A DNA stretch of 64,000 nucleotides from Methanococcoides methylutens MM1 (lineage in GTDB: Archaea; Halobacteriota; Methanosarcinia; Methanosarcinales; Methanosarcinaceae): NCBI RefSeq assembly GCF_000970325.1, contig NZ_CP009518.1, positions 1,488,001 through 1,552,000 on the forward strand, in the 5' to 3' direction. The translations under genes and the position numbers were made by a program. Below are positions 47,950-57,009 of the stretch, one piece after another. Below the pieces are notes generated by a model that worked only from the letters and a program-made list of their open reading frames with translations, searched no databases and was not told the DNA's origin. Each line of letters starts with the position of its first letter. Within the stretch, counting starts at the first letter, position 1.

Positions 47950-48471
47950 GTGGTATATATGGAAAAGGAAACGCTTGACAAAGACATCCTGAGACTTCTT
48001 GAGGAACAGCCTGACATCAGCAGCAAAGAAATTGCAGATAAACTATCTGTTCCTGAAGAAGATGTTGCAAAAAGAGTAGCAGCCCTTTCAGATACAAGGG
48101 AAATGATCCTTATTGTAGACGATGAACCGGATGCTGTCATCGCTACCAAAAGGGCACTTGAGGCAGATGGGTACAATGTCATCGATGCAGAGAATGGAGC
48201 CATGGCTTTCGATATGCTGAAATCAGATGTTCCTGACGTGATCCTTCTCGATGTAATGATGCCTGAAATGGACGGCTTCGAGGTTTGCAAAAGACTGAAA
48301 GATGATCCGGCTTACAGGGACATACCGGTAATAATGCTTACCGCAAAGGGAGAGATCGATGATAAGGTAGGCGGTCTTGATATCGGTGCGGATGACTACG
48401 TAACAAAGCCTTTCAACCTGAAGGAGCTCAAAGCAAGGATCAAAACTGTGTTGAGAAGAACACAGGACTAA
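47950..48471 (+). CDS. Response regulator with N-terminal winged helix
   Basis: 173 residues (GTG 47950; ATG 47959 is equally likely). An AsnC/MarR-like helix-turn-helix (SSKEIADKLSVPEEDVAKRV) lies in residues 10-50 and a receiver domain in 52-170. The receiver has acidic DDEPD, phospho-acceptor Asp in LLDVMMP near 105, Thr in MLTAKG near 133 and Lys in YVTKPF near 153. The DNA-binding part is N-terminal, the reverse of most bacterial regulators. Pairs with the kinase 31 nt downstream. Confidence 0.9.
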   Translation: MVYMEKETLDKDILRLLEEQPDISSKEIADKLSVPEEDVAKRVAALSDTREMILIVDDEPDAVIATKRALEADGYNVIDAENGAMAFDMLKSDVPDVILLDVMMPEMDGFEVCKRLKDDPAYRDIPVIMLTAKGEIDDKVGGLDIGADDYVTKPFNLKELKARIKTVLRRTQD

Positions 48472-48501
48472 ACTACAACGCACATTATGTGCTGACCTCA
48501 C

Positions 48502-50280
48502 ATGTTTGCCAAAAAAAGCAGATGGAATGCGATCATCGTTCTTATCATAACGATGCTCTTTATCAGCTCGATCCTTTTTCTGGGGATCAGGGCCAACGCT
48601 GAGGTCGAAGAGCAGTTCATAGACCAGTTTGCACAGGGGCAGACATCACAGGCACAACAGATCTCCAACGGCATAACGACCTTCCTTAATGAAAAGGTCA
48701 CCATGCTTGAGGTTCTTTCCATACAGCCTCATCAGATACCAGATGACAATTTCACAAGAACGTTCGAAAATATATATGAGAAGTCGAAGGGCTTCTACGT
48801 CATCGAATATGTGGACAAAAACGGAACAATAGTCTCAGGATATCCTGAAGAAAATACTCCTCTGGGATACAACCTGTACGAGAATGAAAGGAGCATCCCT
48901 TTTGACATCGTTCGGGAAACAGGCAAGACCTATATCACTGATCCGCTGACAACATTTGAAAAGGAACTGGCGATCTATGTATGGGTACCTGTTTACGTAG
49001 GAGAGGATGAGTTTGAAGGTGCCTTTATTGCGGTCATTGAGATCGACAAGATCACAGAGGAGACAATAAAAACAGAAAATCCGGCAGGATATATCTACCT
49101 TATCAACGACAATGCAAGGCTTCTGTACGATAGTGCCGAAACAGACCTCATCGGAAAGAATTACTTTGACATCATAAACGAGCCCGATGTCAGCCGCCTT
49201 GAGATAATCGGCATGCAGACAGAAGGACTTTCAGGCAGCGGGACATTCTCGGAAAGGAATGAGAACGGTTTCCTGGAGCAAAAGATCATCTCCTACGAAC
49301 CTGTGATATGGAAGAACCAGCAGTGGTCCGTAGGTGTTGTTACACCATTATGGTACGTTGAATCACTGGTACAGTCAATATACGTAAAACAGGGTTTGTT
49401 TGCAATGATCTCTGTTGCATTCATCCTCTTCATCGGCTCATTCATAGCACTGATCCTGTTCTCCTGGAACAAGACACTTGAAGATGAAGTACAAAGCAAG
49501 ACGTCAGAACTGGAAAAATCCAATGAATACCTGCAAAATGCCAACCGTAAGCTCAAGGAGCTTGACAGGCTCAAGAACGACTTCGTATCAATGGTATCGC
49601 ATGAGCTAAAGACACCGCTGACCGCCATGAAGACCTCAAGCGAGTTCATGAAGGAAACAGAATGCGATCCAGAGGTAAAGGAAGAGATGCTTGACCTGAT
49701 CATAAGGAACATCGACCGCCAGTCAAGGATGGTTGATGACCTGCTGGATATCTCACGCATTGAATCCGGCAGGATGAAGTTCAACCCAGAAGATGTGAAT
49801 ATCAGGGAAATCATTGAGACATCCCTCCAGACAGTTGAAAAGCAGGCAAAGGACAAAGGAATCAATCTCAAGGTCGGATATCCACAAGAGAGCCTGACGA
49901 TCAGGACCGATAAGGACAAGCTTATCAGGGTATTTGTGAACCTGCTGACGAATGCCATCAAGTTCACACCACATGAAGGAGATGTGGAGATCAGTGTAAC
50001 TGATACCGGTGACAACATACAGGCCAGCATAAAGGACAATGGTATCGGCATACCACCGGAGAAACGTGATAAGATATTCGACAAGTTCTACCAGGTGGAC
50101 AGCACTGCCACAAGAAAGGCAGGCGGCACCGGCCTTGGACTTGCCATCATCAAAGGCATTATCGACGGACAGGGCGGCAACATATTTGTGGAAAGCGATA
50201 ACGGAAAGGGAAGCACATTCACATTCAGATTACCAAAAGAACTGAAGGAAGAAGACTTCACCGAGATAGAGCAGCATTAA
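48502..50280 (+). CDS. Membrane sensor histidine kinase with Cache-like ectodomain
   Basis: 592 residues. TM1 is about 10-32, the extracellular double-Cache/PAS-like domain about 35-295, TM2 about 300-325, and a coiled coil precedes the HisKA motif VSHELKTPLTAMK near 368. The HATPase has NLLTNAIKFT (N box) near 480, DNGIGIP (G1) near 512 and GTGLGLAI (G2) near 545. It most likely phosphorylates the regulator at 47950. The ligand is unknown. Followed immediately by a lipoprotein gene. Confidence 0.93.
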   Translation: MFAKKSRWNAIIVLIITMLFISSILFLGIRANAEVEEQFIDQFAQGQTSQAQQISNGITTFLNEKVTMLEVLSIQPHQIPDDNFTRTFENIYEKSKGFYVIEYVDKNGTIVSGYPEENTPLGYNLYENERSIPFDIVRETGKTYITDPLTTFEKELAIYVWVPVYVGEDEFEGAFIAVIEIDKITEETIKTENPAGYIYLINDNARLLYDSAETDLIGKNYFDIINEPDVSRLEIIGMQTEGLSGSGTFSERNENGFLEQKIISYEPVIWKNQQWSVGVVTPLWYVESLVQSIYVKQGLFAMISVAFILFIGSFIALILFSWNKTLEDEVQSKTSELEKSNEYLQNANRKLKELDRLKNDFVSMVSHELKTPLTAMKTSSEFMKETECDPEVKEEMLDLIIRNIDRQSRMVDDLLDISRIESGRMKFNPEDVNIREIIETSLQTVEKQAKDKGINLKVGYPQESLTIRTDKDKLIRVFVNLLTNAIKFTPHEGDVEISVTDTGDNIQASIKDNGIGIPPEKRDKIFDKFYQVDSTATRKAGGTGLGLAIIKGIIDGQGGNIFVESDNGKGSTFTFRLPKELKEEDFTEIEQH

Positions 50281-50745
50281 GTGAGAAACATGAAATTAAA
50301 GATCAAAGCATTAGCAGGCCTTATCATTTTAGCGGCAATCATCCTTAGCGGATGCACCTCCATAGATGAAGAGAGCTTCAATGCAGATATACAAGGATAT
50401 GCAGAGCCTATTGCAGAGAATGCACTCCAGGCCCTCAATGAGAAGAATTATACGAGATTCTCCGCTGACCTGGACCCGACTATGAAAAAGGCATTCACAG
50501 AAGAGGTTTTCCTCAAATCTGCAGACATTATTCAGGACGAGCTTGGAAACTATACCTCAAAAGAACTCCTGGAGATCAATACAGGTGAGAAGCATACTGT
50601 TGTAGTATATCAGGCTAACTTCGAGAAACAGACCGACGATGTGATCCTGAGACTTATATTCGTAAATTCCGAAGGACAGGTGGAGCTCAGAGGTATCTGG
50701 TTTGAATCACCACAATTAAAGAAACGCATGGCTCTGGAACGATAA
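50281..50745 (+). CDS. DUF3887-like lipoprotein
   Basis: 154 residues from GTG 50281; ATG 50290 is an alternative start. The lipobox ILSGC is at about residue 25, so the protein is a surface lipoprotein. The rest fits the DUF3887 pattern (YAEPIAENALQALNEKNYTRFS), a small NTF2-like fold. It abuts the kinase stop and may be an accessory sensor protein for it. T-rich stretches at 50765-50810 probably end the transcript. Confidence 0.82.
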   Translation: MRNMKLKIKALAGLIILAAIILSGCTSIDEESFNADIQGYAEPIAENALQALNEKNYTRFSADLDPTMKKAFTEEVFLKSADIIQDELGNYTSKELLEINTGEKHTVVVYQANFEKQTDDVILRLIFVNSEGQVELRGIWFESPQLKKRMALER

Positions 50746-50887
50746 ATTAGTACCCGGAGTCGTTCTGTCTTTTTTCAATCATTTTGCTCTATCCCCTGCT
50801 TTTCTCTTTTTTGATCCCATCTACAAAGGACCAGCAACTAAAAAAACCCATATTTAAATTCAAAAAGAAGAGATAGGAGTAATCAGA

Positions 50888-50980
50888 AGAGAACTTCGAG
50901 TTGGAAGGGAGTGTGTGGTGTTTGTGTGTGTTTTAGGGTAGTGACTCATCAGTTGTTCAAGAAACTACTCAAAGTTCTCT
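50888..50980. ncRNA. Candidate long-hairpin RNA
   Basis: AGAGAACTTCGAGT (50888-50901) pairs with ACTCAAAGTTCTCT (50967-50980), 13 of 14 positions, enclosing a 65-nt G/T-rich (plus) or A/C-rich (minus) loop. TATTTAAA at 50851-50858 sits about 30 nt before the plus-strand stem. On the minus strand a TATA-like TTAAGTATAA precedes it and T5 follows it. The direction is therefore unsettled. No coding frame fits. Confidence 0.4.
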
Positions 50981-51180
50981 GCCAATGTACAATTCAATAA
51001 ATGCACGAATTATACTTAAACCTTTCTATTTTTAGACGGGTTTATGAATATATCCTCGTTTTAATAATAAGACCTACAATAAATTGCCGTTAACCTTATA
51101 GCCCATCAAACCCATGTAATGGTTCAGTAGCACCTGAAAATGAAAAAAGGTCAACATTTCAGGTCAAAACAAATTAAAAT

Positions 51181-51254
51181 GGGCTCGTGGTCTAGCTGGT
51201 CATGACGTTGCCTTCACACGGCAGAGGTCGGGTGTTCGAATCTCCCCGGGCCCA
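51181..51254 (+). tRNA. tRNA-Val(CAC)
   Basis: The acceptor GGGCTCG (51181-51187) pairs with CGGGCCC (51247-51253), discriminator A at 51254. The anticodon loop TTCACAC gives anticodon CAC, decoding the valine codon GTG. The T loop is TTCGAAT. One U-U mismatch is seen in the T stem. CCA is not encoded. No intron. Confidence 0.95.
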
Positions 51255-51341
51255 TCAACATCCTATTCTTTTGATTTAGCAACGAAGAGCTTTGTTTTTG
51301 TGATTTGAAGTATCAATTGACTATTCCGTTGTACAATAAGG

Positions 51342-51395
51342 GAGGTGTTGAGCTACGCTCAACACCTCGGTCCGCGCTCCAGAAGCGAGATCTGG
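51342..51395. other. GC-rich double hairpin downstream of tRNA-Val
   Basis: A perfect 12-bp stem, GAGGTGTTGAGC (51342-51353) with GCTCAACACCTC (51357-51368), loop TAC, is followed by CCAGA (51379-51383) with TCTGG (51391-51395). The stretch is far richer in G+C than its surroundings and codes for nothing evident. No T-run follows the first hairpin. It could be an RNA domain, a bidirectional terminator or a remnant of an element next to the tRNA. Confidence 0.45.
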
Positions 51396-51425
51396 CTGCA
51401 GAAACGTGACCTTACGCATGCAATC

Positions 51426-52124
51426 TCATGACCCCATTTCGGGTATCTTACCACCCTTCAACAAAAGCCAGATCATAAACAACAATTCTCCCCAACCCAG
51501 ACTCTGACTGATGGCCAGATCGAAACCCGGGAAAAGAAAGATAGCAAAATAATCTATCAGATAGCTAAAACCTGCAATTACCAGAAAGACACCCAGAATT
51601 CTAGGAATGTAGTCTGACTTGAAAACCAAATAACCAAGCAGCACAAGATGAAGCCCAAAAAATATGAGTCCTATATCCCACATTTGATCAAAAGCACCCA
51701 GAGATAGCATCATCTGAGCATGCAACTGATCTGTTTCAAATGATGAAAGATAATCAGCCCCACTTAAAAGCTGAAGAACAGCAAAAAGGTCAGCCAGAGC
51801 GACTCCAAAAATAGCTGCATACACCAAACGGGACCAGGCAGTAAGCAATGAGAGAGCACTGTCCACAGGTTTGAGCAGAATATAAAGTGCCCAGGCAACC
51901 AACACATCAAGAATGATCACTATAAGATAGCTACAGATAGCAACCCGGAACAGAAACTCACCAGCAATGATATTATTTGCTGTTGTTGCTGTATCCCCCG
52001 GTACAATAAGATCAGGGAGAATTAAATAATGAGCAACAATAGCAAATATGGTCATTCCCAGAAGCCCAAGTCCTGCAACTATTGCAGCTTTGGGCTGTGA
52101 TAGATCTGCAATCTGATTTGTCAT
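51426..52124 (-). CDS. DUF4386-family membrane protein
   Basis: 232 residues with about six transmembrane helices. The spacing and the motifs AGEFLFRVAICSYLIVIILD and LLSGADYLSSF fit the DUF4386 family, which has no known function. Single gene, AATTCACCT-rich start region (good ribosome site on the minus strand: AGGTGAATT before ATG). Confidence 0.82.
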   Translation of the reverse strand: MTNQIADLSQPKAAIVAGLGLLGMTIFAIVAHYLILPDLIVPGDTATTANNIIAGEFLFRVAICSYLIVIILDVLVAWALYILLKPVDSALSLLTAWSRLVYAAIFGVALADLFAVLQLLSGADYLSSFETDQLHAQMMLSLGAFDQMWDIGLIFFGLHLVLLGYLVFKSDYIPRILGVFLVIAGFSYLIDYFAIFLFPGFDLAISQSLGWGELLFMIWLLLKGGKIPEMGS

Positions 52125-52207
52125 TTCAATTCACCTTAATTGTAGGATTGTGTTCCAAAGTATAGTTTTTAACAGTGAAATCATCCCGGTCAGTCTCTTA
52201 GCACATC

Positions 52208-52747
52208 TCACTCCTCCACGTAGAACCCAGACCCCACAAGATATGTCTCATTCCCTATCGATGTCCTCTTGATGAACGTGTGCTTCATTGAAGCCTCACT
52301 CTCACCAGGCCTTGGCCAGTAGTAATCAACCCATCCCTCACCTTCTTCGCTAAGAGCTGTATCAATGAAGATCTGGCCTATGGGTTTATCATTGAAATCC
52401 ACAAGTTCGCTCATATACTGGCCTTCACCACTCAGGTCCGGCGGATAGACAACACGCAGTCCGTCTGTTCTCCAGATGAATATATAGAAATCATCGTGGA
52501 ACCACTCACTATCGGCCTCCCTGAACTCAGGGAATGCCATTTCACCCCTCTCTTCTATCAGGTCAATGGCCGCATTGACCTGTGATACCGTATACTCTTC
52601 CTCAGAGGACAGGGCGGGTTGTTGCTCTTCAACTGTCTGGCCCTCCTGCTCAGAAGCGGAAGTGTCATCTGACTGCACACAGCCAGCGACTGTCAGTAAG
52701 AGGACAGCCGTGAATAGAATATAGATTATAGCCTTAAGATCGTTCAT
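52208..52747 (-). CDS. Cache-domain lipoprotein
   Basis: 179 residues. The lipobox TVAGC ends near residue 23, a Glu/Gln/Ser-rich spacer follows, then a single Cache (Cache_2-like) domain with FIWRTDGLRVVYPPD near 88 and the closing THE-like FIKRTSIGNETYLVGSGFY. Cache domains bind small ligands outside the cell. Found free rather than fused to a kinase, it may be a binding protein for a sensor such as the MEDS kinase upstream (inference). Confidence 0.82.
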   Translation of the reverse strand: MNDLKAIIYILFTAVLLLTVAGCVQSDDTSASEQEGQTVEEQQPALSSEEEYTVSQVNAAIDLIEERGEMAFPEFREADSEWFHDDFYIFIWRTDGLRVVYPPDLSGEGQYMSELVDFNDKPIGQIFIDTALSEEGEGWVDYYWPRPGESEASMKHTFIKRTSIGNETYLVGSGFYVEE

Positions 52748-52938
52748 ATTATACCCCCTAATAGAAAATGAATTCCGACCGTTATATTAAATTTTACTTT
52801 ATGGAAGAAAAAGGTATGCTTTGGATCTTATGATGGACGAGAAAGTCGTTAATTTGTAGCAGATTCCACCTGAATTTTGAACTCAATTAGGATAATGTGC
52901 ACTTACAACCGCTTATATTGGAAGAAACAGAAATAAGG

Positions 52939-55047
52939 TCATTCAGGAGACAAAGGAACACTAAAACCAAACGTGCTTCCAACACCGTGTTCACTTTCGA
53001 CCCAAACATTACCACCATGCATATCTACTAATTTTTTAACAAGGGAAAGGCCAAGACCTGTTCCTTCAAACTTGCGATTCGAAGCTGAATCCACCTGTGT
53101 AAAAGGATGAAATAGATTATCTTGTTCCGACCTTGGAATTCCAATGCCTGTATCTTCAACTTTGATGACTAAAGAGTTAGTATTCCTTTTGACCCTGATA
53201 ATTACTGAACCGTCATCAGGAGTGAACTTAATAGCATTTGAAACCAGATTGAAAATTACCTGCTTTAATTTTAACTTGTCAGCATTAATGCAAAAATTAT
53301 CAGATTCAACAATTGTATCCAGGAATAAGTCCTTGTGCTTCGCAAGAGGAGAAACAATTGACAATACTTCATCCAACATATCTAAAAATATGAATGTTTC
53401 ATAGTGAAGCTCCGCTTTACCAGCTTCTATCTTTGAAAGATCAAGAATATTATTAATAAGACTTAATAAATGCCTGCCACTCTTAGATATATTCGAAATA
53501 TATCTAATTTGTTTATCATTAAACAAACCTTCATCATTATAGAGAAGGATATCTGAAAATCCAATAATAGAGTTCAAAGGAGTACGAAGTTCATGGCTCA
53601 TATTAGCCAGGAATTCACTTTTTAATTTATTTGATGCCTCTGCGTTGGACTTTGCTTCTAAAAGGGCTTTTTCTATCTTTTTGCGTGCAGTTATATCTCT
53701 GGAAATGCTCAGAATAGCTACGTTACCATTATATTCGATAAAATGGGCGCTCATTTCAACTGGAATTTCAGATCCATCTTTTCGAAGATGTACCATTTCA
53801 AAGATGCACCCACCAGTATGGAAAAAATCAGTCATCTTTTTGTGGAAAACCGCCACACATTCCGGGCTGAATGTATCAAGTATGTTCTTCTTCAACAATG
53901 TGTCTCTTGTGTAACCTAGCCACTCACATAATTTGTCATTCACTTCATAAATATAACCCGTTAGATCGTAAAGGGAAACTGCATCATTTGAATGATCAAA
54001 GAGAGTTTTGAACCTTAGCTCTGTTTTTTTTAGAGCTTCTTCTGCAAGTTTCTTTTCGGTAATATCTACAATAATTCCCTGAAAACGAGTTGGTTGTCTG
54101 GAATTATCTAACTCTATAAGTGACGTTTCAGTTACCCACCGAATATTACGTTCAGAATCTATTATCCTATATTCTTTTGTAAATTCTGAGTTGCCATTTT
54201 TCATGCATTCAGAAAAGGACAAAAAATAATCAGAAACATCCTCAGAATGAATTATATCCTCATAAAGTACCTTATCAGACATTAGACATGCTGCTGAATA
54301 TCCAAACTGGGATATGTTCTCAGAAACGAATTCAACAGGAAAACCGTTTTCCGAGTTCCTGAGAAATGCCACCACCGGGCTGTTCCTATAGATCGATTTC
54401 AGCTCTTTTTCCTTCTTCATTAACTCGGGAGAAGTTCGCAGGTGTTTCCTGTACTTGCTACTGAGTTGATCTACCAGGTTGATCCACCCCCCTTCCGCCT
54501 TCATGATAATCTTTTCCCGATCATCCATCAATTCGAGAAACTCTGAAGAAGAAAAAGACTCAAGCGAGGAGGTAAATAAGGTAGTAAGATAGAAAACCGA
54601 ACTTAAGGAAATTATAGAATTTTGACACTCTCTTAGAAAAGGAAGCATCTCAACTTCATCTCTGATAAGATCGATATTGATACTCAATCCATTAAATCCA
54701 TTTTCAATAGCATATTTCTGTTTATTTTCTATAATTTCCATTATAGCATTGCAATATGCACCCGCATCAGAGAATAAATTTGGGTTAATAAGAACAAGAT
54801 CGAAATTGGGGGAACAGGAATTATGATCTTCATAGATTGCACTTTGCCTGAAAAGCTCACCCATGTTTTCATTATCTTTTGTCCCGGGAGTAAGCCAAAC
54901 ACATAGATCATGACGTTCAAAACCTGAAGCTAAGAAAGAGTGGACAAAATCAATTACATTGTCATCATCTTTATAAATAAGAGTGAGGTGTTCGCCGCAA
55001 GGAACATCTGATACAGGCAATTTGATTTTTCTTGAATATCCATACAT
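52939..55047 (-). CDS. MEDS-PAS-PAS sensor histidine kinase
   Basis: 702 residues, no transmembrane helices. The N-terminal MEDS domain (about 1-190; HLTLIYKDDDNVIDFVHSFL) is the sensory module of methanogens and methylotrophs. Two PAS domains (about 228-335 and 345-455) follow, then HisKA with MSHELRTPLNSI near 480 and HATPase with NLVSNAIKFT near 595, DTGIGIP near 633 and GTGLGLSL near 665. A soluble kinase with no receiver gene adjacent. The next gene upstream is a free MEDS protein 73 nt away. Confidence 0.92.
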   Translation of the reverse strand: MYGYSRKIKLPVSDVPCGEHLTLIYKDDDNVIDFVHSFLASGFERHDLCVWLTPGTKDNENMGELFRQSAIYEDHNSCSPNFDLVLINPNLFSDAGAYCNAIMEIIENKQKYAIENGFNGLSINIDLIRDEVEMLPFLRECQNSIISLSSVFYLTTLFTSSLESFSSSEFLELMDDREKIIMKAEGGWINLVDQLSSKYRKHLRTSPELMKKEKELKSIYRNSPVVAFLRNSENGFPVEFVSENISQFGYSAACLMSDKVLYEDIIHSEDVSDYFLSFSECMKNGNSEFTKEYRIIDSERNIRWVTETSLIELDNSRQPTRFQGIIVDITEKKLAEEALKKTELRFKTLFDHSNDAVSLYDLTGYIYEVNDKLCEWLGYTRDTLLKKNILDTFSPECVAVFHKKMTDFFHTGGCIFEMVHLRKDGSEIPVEMSAHFIEYNGNVAILSISRDITARKKIEKALLEAKSNAEASNKLKSEFLANMSHELRTPLNSIIGFSDILLYNDEGLFNDKQIRYISNISKSGRHLLSLINNILDLSKIEAGKAELHYETFIFLDMLDEVLSIVSPLAKHKDLFLDTIVESDNFCINADKLKLKQVIFNLVSNAIKFTPDDGSVIIRVKRNTNSLVIKVEDTGIGIPRSEQDNLFHPFTQVDSASNRKFEGTGLGLSLVKKLVDMHGGNVWVESEHGVGSTFGFSVPLSPE

Positions 55048-55120
55048 CCCATTAACACCTGAAAATCTTCAATAATAACAATCCATAACGTCCAATTTAA
55101 TGCTCATCGACTATTGTACT

Positions 55121-55750
55121 TCAACAAGTGTGTGAAAGAGAGCATTGCTTCATGCATTTGCTACTGACCATGTCCACCAGATCCGTCCACATTCCATTCG
55201 TTTTCAGGATCGTTTTTTCCCGGCCATCAGCCAGTTCAAGGACCTCTGAAGAGGATAATGAATCCATAGGGCATGTGAACAATGTTGTAAGGTCCATAGC
55301 TGAAGTTGAAGAGATAATAGATTCCCGGCACTGTTTGAGGAAAGGAAGCATTTGACCTTGATTTGTGATCAGGTCAACATTGATCCGCAGGCCATTAAAA
55401 CCGCTTTTAAGAACATATTTCTGCTTTTTTTCAATAAGTTCCAGTATAGAATTACAGAACAAACTCACATTTGAAAGTATTTCTGGATTTACAAGAACAA
55501 GATTGAAATTCGCAGAACAAGAATTATGGTTTACATAAATCGTATTTTCTTTGAAAATATTATCCGTATATTCTTTAGCTTTCATCCCAGGTGTAATCCA
55601 TACGCATAGATCGTTTCGCCTGAATCCGGACCTTAAAAAAGATGAAACAAAATCAAGTGCATCATCATCATTTTTATAAACCAGCGTTATATGGTCGCCA
55701 TGAGGAACGTCTGATATAGGCAAACCAATTTTCCTTGAATGTTCCTTCAT
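55121..55750 (-). CDS. Stand-alone MEDS-domain protein (truncated kinase paralogue)
   Basis: About 209 residues from ATG 55750, preceded by AAAGGTGT; the frame is open to 55792. Clearly paralogous to residues 1-200 of the kinase at 52939 (HSRKIGLPISDVPHGDHITL versus YSRKIKLPVSDVPCGEHLTL), but it stops in a Cys-rich tail (CMKQCSLSHTC) before the kinase part. Either a functional free sensor domain that could dimerise with the kinase or a recently truncated copy. Confidence 0.8.
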   Translation of the reverse strand: MKEHSRKIGLPISDVPHGDHITLVYKNDDDALDFVSSFLRSGFRRNDLCVWITPGMKAKEYTDNIFKENTIYVNHNSCSANFNLVLVNPEILSNVSLFCNSILELIEKKQKYVLKSGFNGLRINVDLITNQGQMLPFLKQCRESIISSTSAMDLTTLFTCPMDSLSSSEVLELADGREKTILKTNGMWTDLVDMVSSKCMKQCSLSHTC

Positions 55751-56003
55751 GCCTTTTAACACCTTTTTTTGGATCCAAACCATCTGTAGCAACTAAATTA
55801 CGTGAGTGAAAGCAATTGTTGATTAAAACAAATTAACTTTATATCCGACAAGTTCGACTGTAAAACAGCATTATATATAAAAGTTACCCATCGGAGTAAG
55901 GTATATCATCATTTATACAAACGAAGTGGCAAAAGAATCATTGAAAATAACTCAAATATAACATTCCGAAATCATAATAACCCATCCAGACTATCCAATA
56001 GCT

Positions 56004-56516
56004 ATGTCCCTCTTATCAAAAAATGAACTTAAAGAGCTTGTACTTGCGAATCCGCCTCTTGTAGAGAACATGATCGACATGGATATCCAGCTCCAGCCCA
56101 ATGGTGTGGAAATGACACTTCAGGAGGTCAGGAGCATTGATGGAGCAGGAGCAGTGGACTTTGACAATTCAGGAAGGAAGATATCAGGTGGGAAAAGGAT
56201 CGAATTCGATGAGAACGGCTGGATACACCTCGACCCCGGCATATACAAGGTCCTTTTGAATGAGGTCGTCAACATACCGAAGACACTGGCAGCGATCGCT
56301 AAACCCCGTTCCAGCCTTATCAGGTGCGGAGCCACCCTTGAAACTGCTGTATGGGATGCAGGATATTGTGGAAGGAGCGAATGCATGCTTGTAGTACACA
56401 ATTCCGCAGGGTTCGATCTTCAGAAAGATGCACGTATAATGCAGCTTCTTTTCTACCACCTTCACACAGAAGTGGAAGAAGGTTATTGTGGAAGATACCA
56501 GCATGAGAATATCTGA
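56004..56516 (+). CDS. dut: Archaeal-type dUTP diphosphatase (dCTP deaminase/dUTPase family)
   Basis: 170 residues. QLQPNGVEMTLQEV near residue 31 and KPRSSLIRCGATLETAVWDAGY near 100-120 (split here by family blocks) hold the nucleotide site, with AGFDLQKDARIMQLLF near 140. It removes dUTP and supplies dUMP. TATATATAA at 55872-55880 is a good TATA box, giving a leader of about 100 nt. A decayed second copy lies at 57801. Confidence 0.9.
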   Translation: MSLLSKNELKELVLANPPLVENMIDMDIQLQPNGVEMTLQEVRSIDGAGAVDFDNSGRKISGGKRIEFDENGWIHLDPGIYKVLLNEVVNIPKTLAAIAKPRSSLIRCGATLETAVWDAGYCGRSECMLVVHNSAGFDLQKDARIMQLLFYHLHTEVEEGYCGRYQHENI

Positions 56517-56711
56517 TGTGATATTTTGCTGACTTCTAAGTGAGAAACGTGAGATGCCGCATGAATGTGTCCGGATACCATTAGTATCCATTCGTTTCAA
56601 GAAGATCATTTATAGGATATTCATGTTCATCCGGCATTCACATCCATACGGAACATAAAGGAAAATGGATCGTTTGTATACTAAAAAGTTAAGCATTGAC
56701 CATTGATCCAT

Positions 56712-56891
56712 TTAAGGACCCTTCTGCAAGTTTCCTTTCAGTAATTTTGAAAGCTCAAATGCTTTCTTGTAAGCTTTTGATACTTCCTCATGATTCCCTA
56801 AGTTTGTAAGCACATCACCTTTTTTCTACCAAGTAATTTGGAACTGGGAATCAATCTCTATTGCTTTGTAGCCCTTAATGCACCGTCCAAA
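56712..56891 (-). pseudogene. Remnant of a TPR-repeat gene
   Basis: The minus strand encodes two tetratricopeptide units, GYKAIEIDSQFQITW and KGDVLTNLGNHEEVSKAYKK, then FELSKLLK to TAA at 56714-56712. They are in one frame but split by TAG at 56828-56826, where a Tyr codon is expected. No start or further repeats. A decayed piece of the large TPR proteins common in Methanosarcinaceae. Confidence 0.65.
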
Positions 56892-57009
56892 CGTTATATA
56901 TACAAGTAGTAGTATCCCCTGTTAAAACAACTTTTATTTACTGAGGGCAATTTTTGTTGACTAAAGTGTAAAGACAAGAGAATTATGAGGAGGAACTAAT
57001 ATTTCATAC

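Noticed and set aside
51181-51254. tRNA-Val as an attachment site of an integrated element
   Set aside because: I found no second copy of the tRNA 3' end and no integrase in the window.
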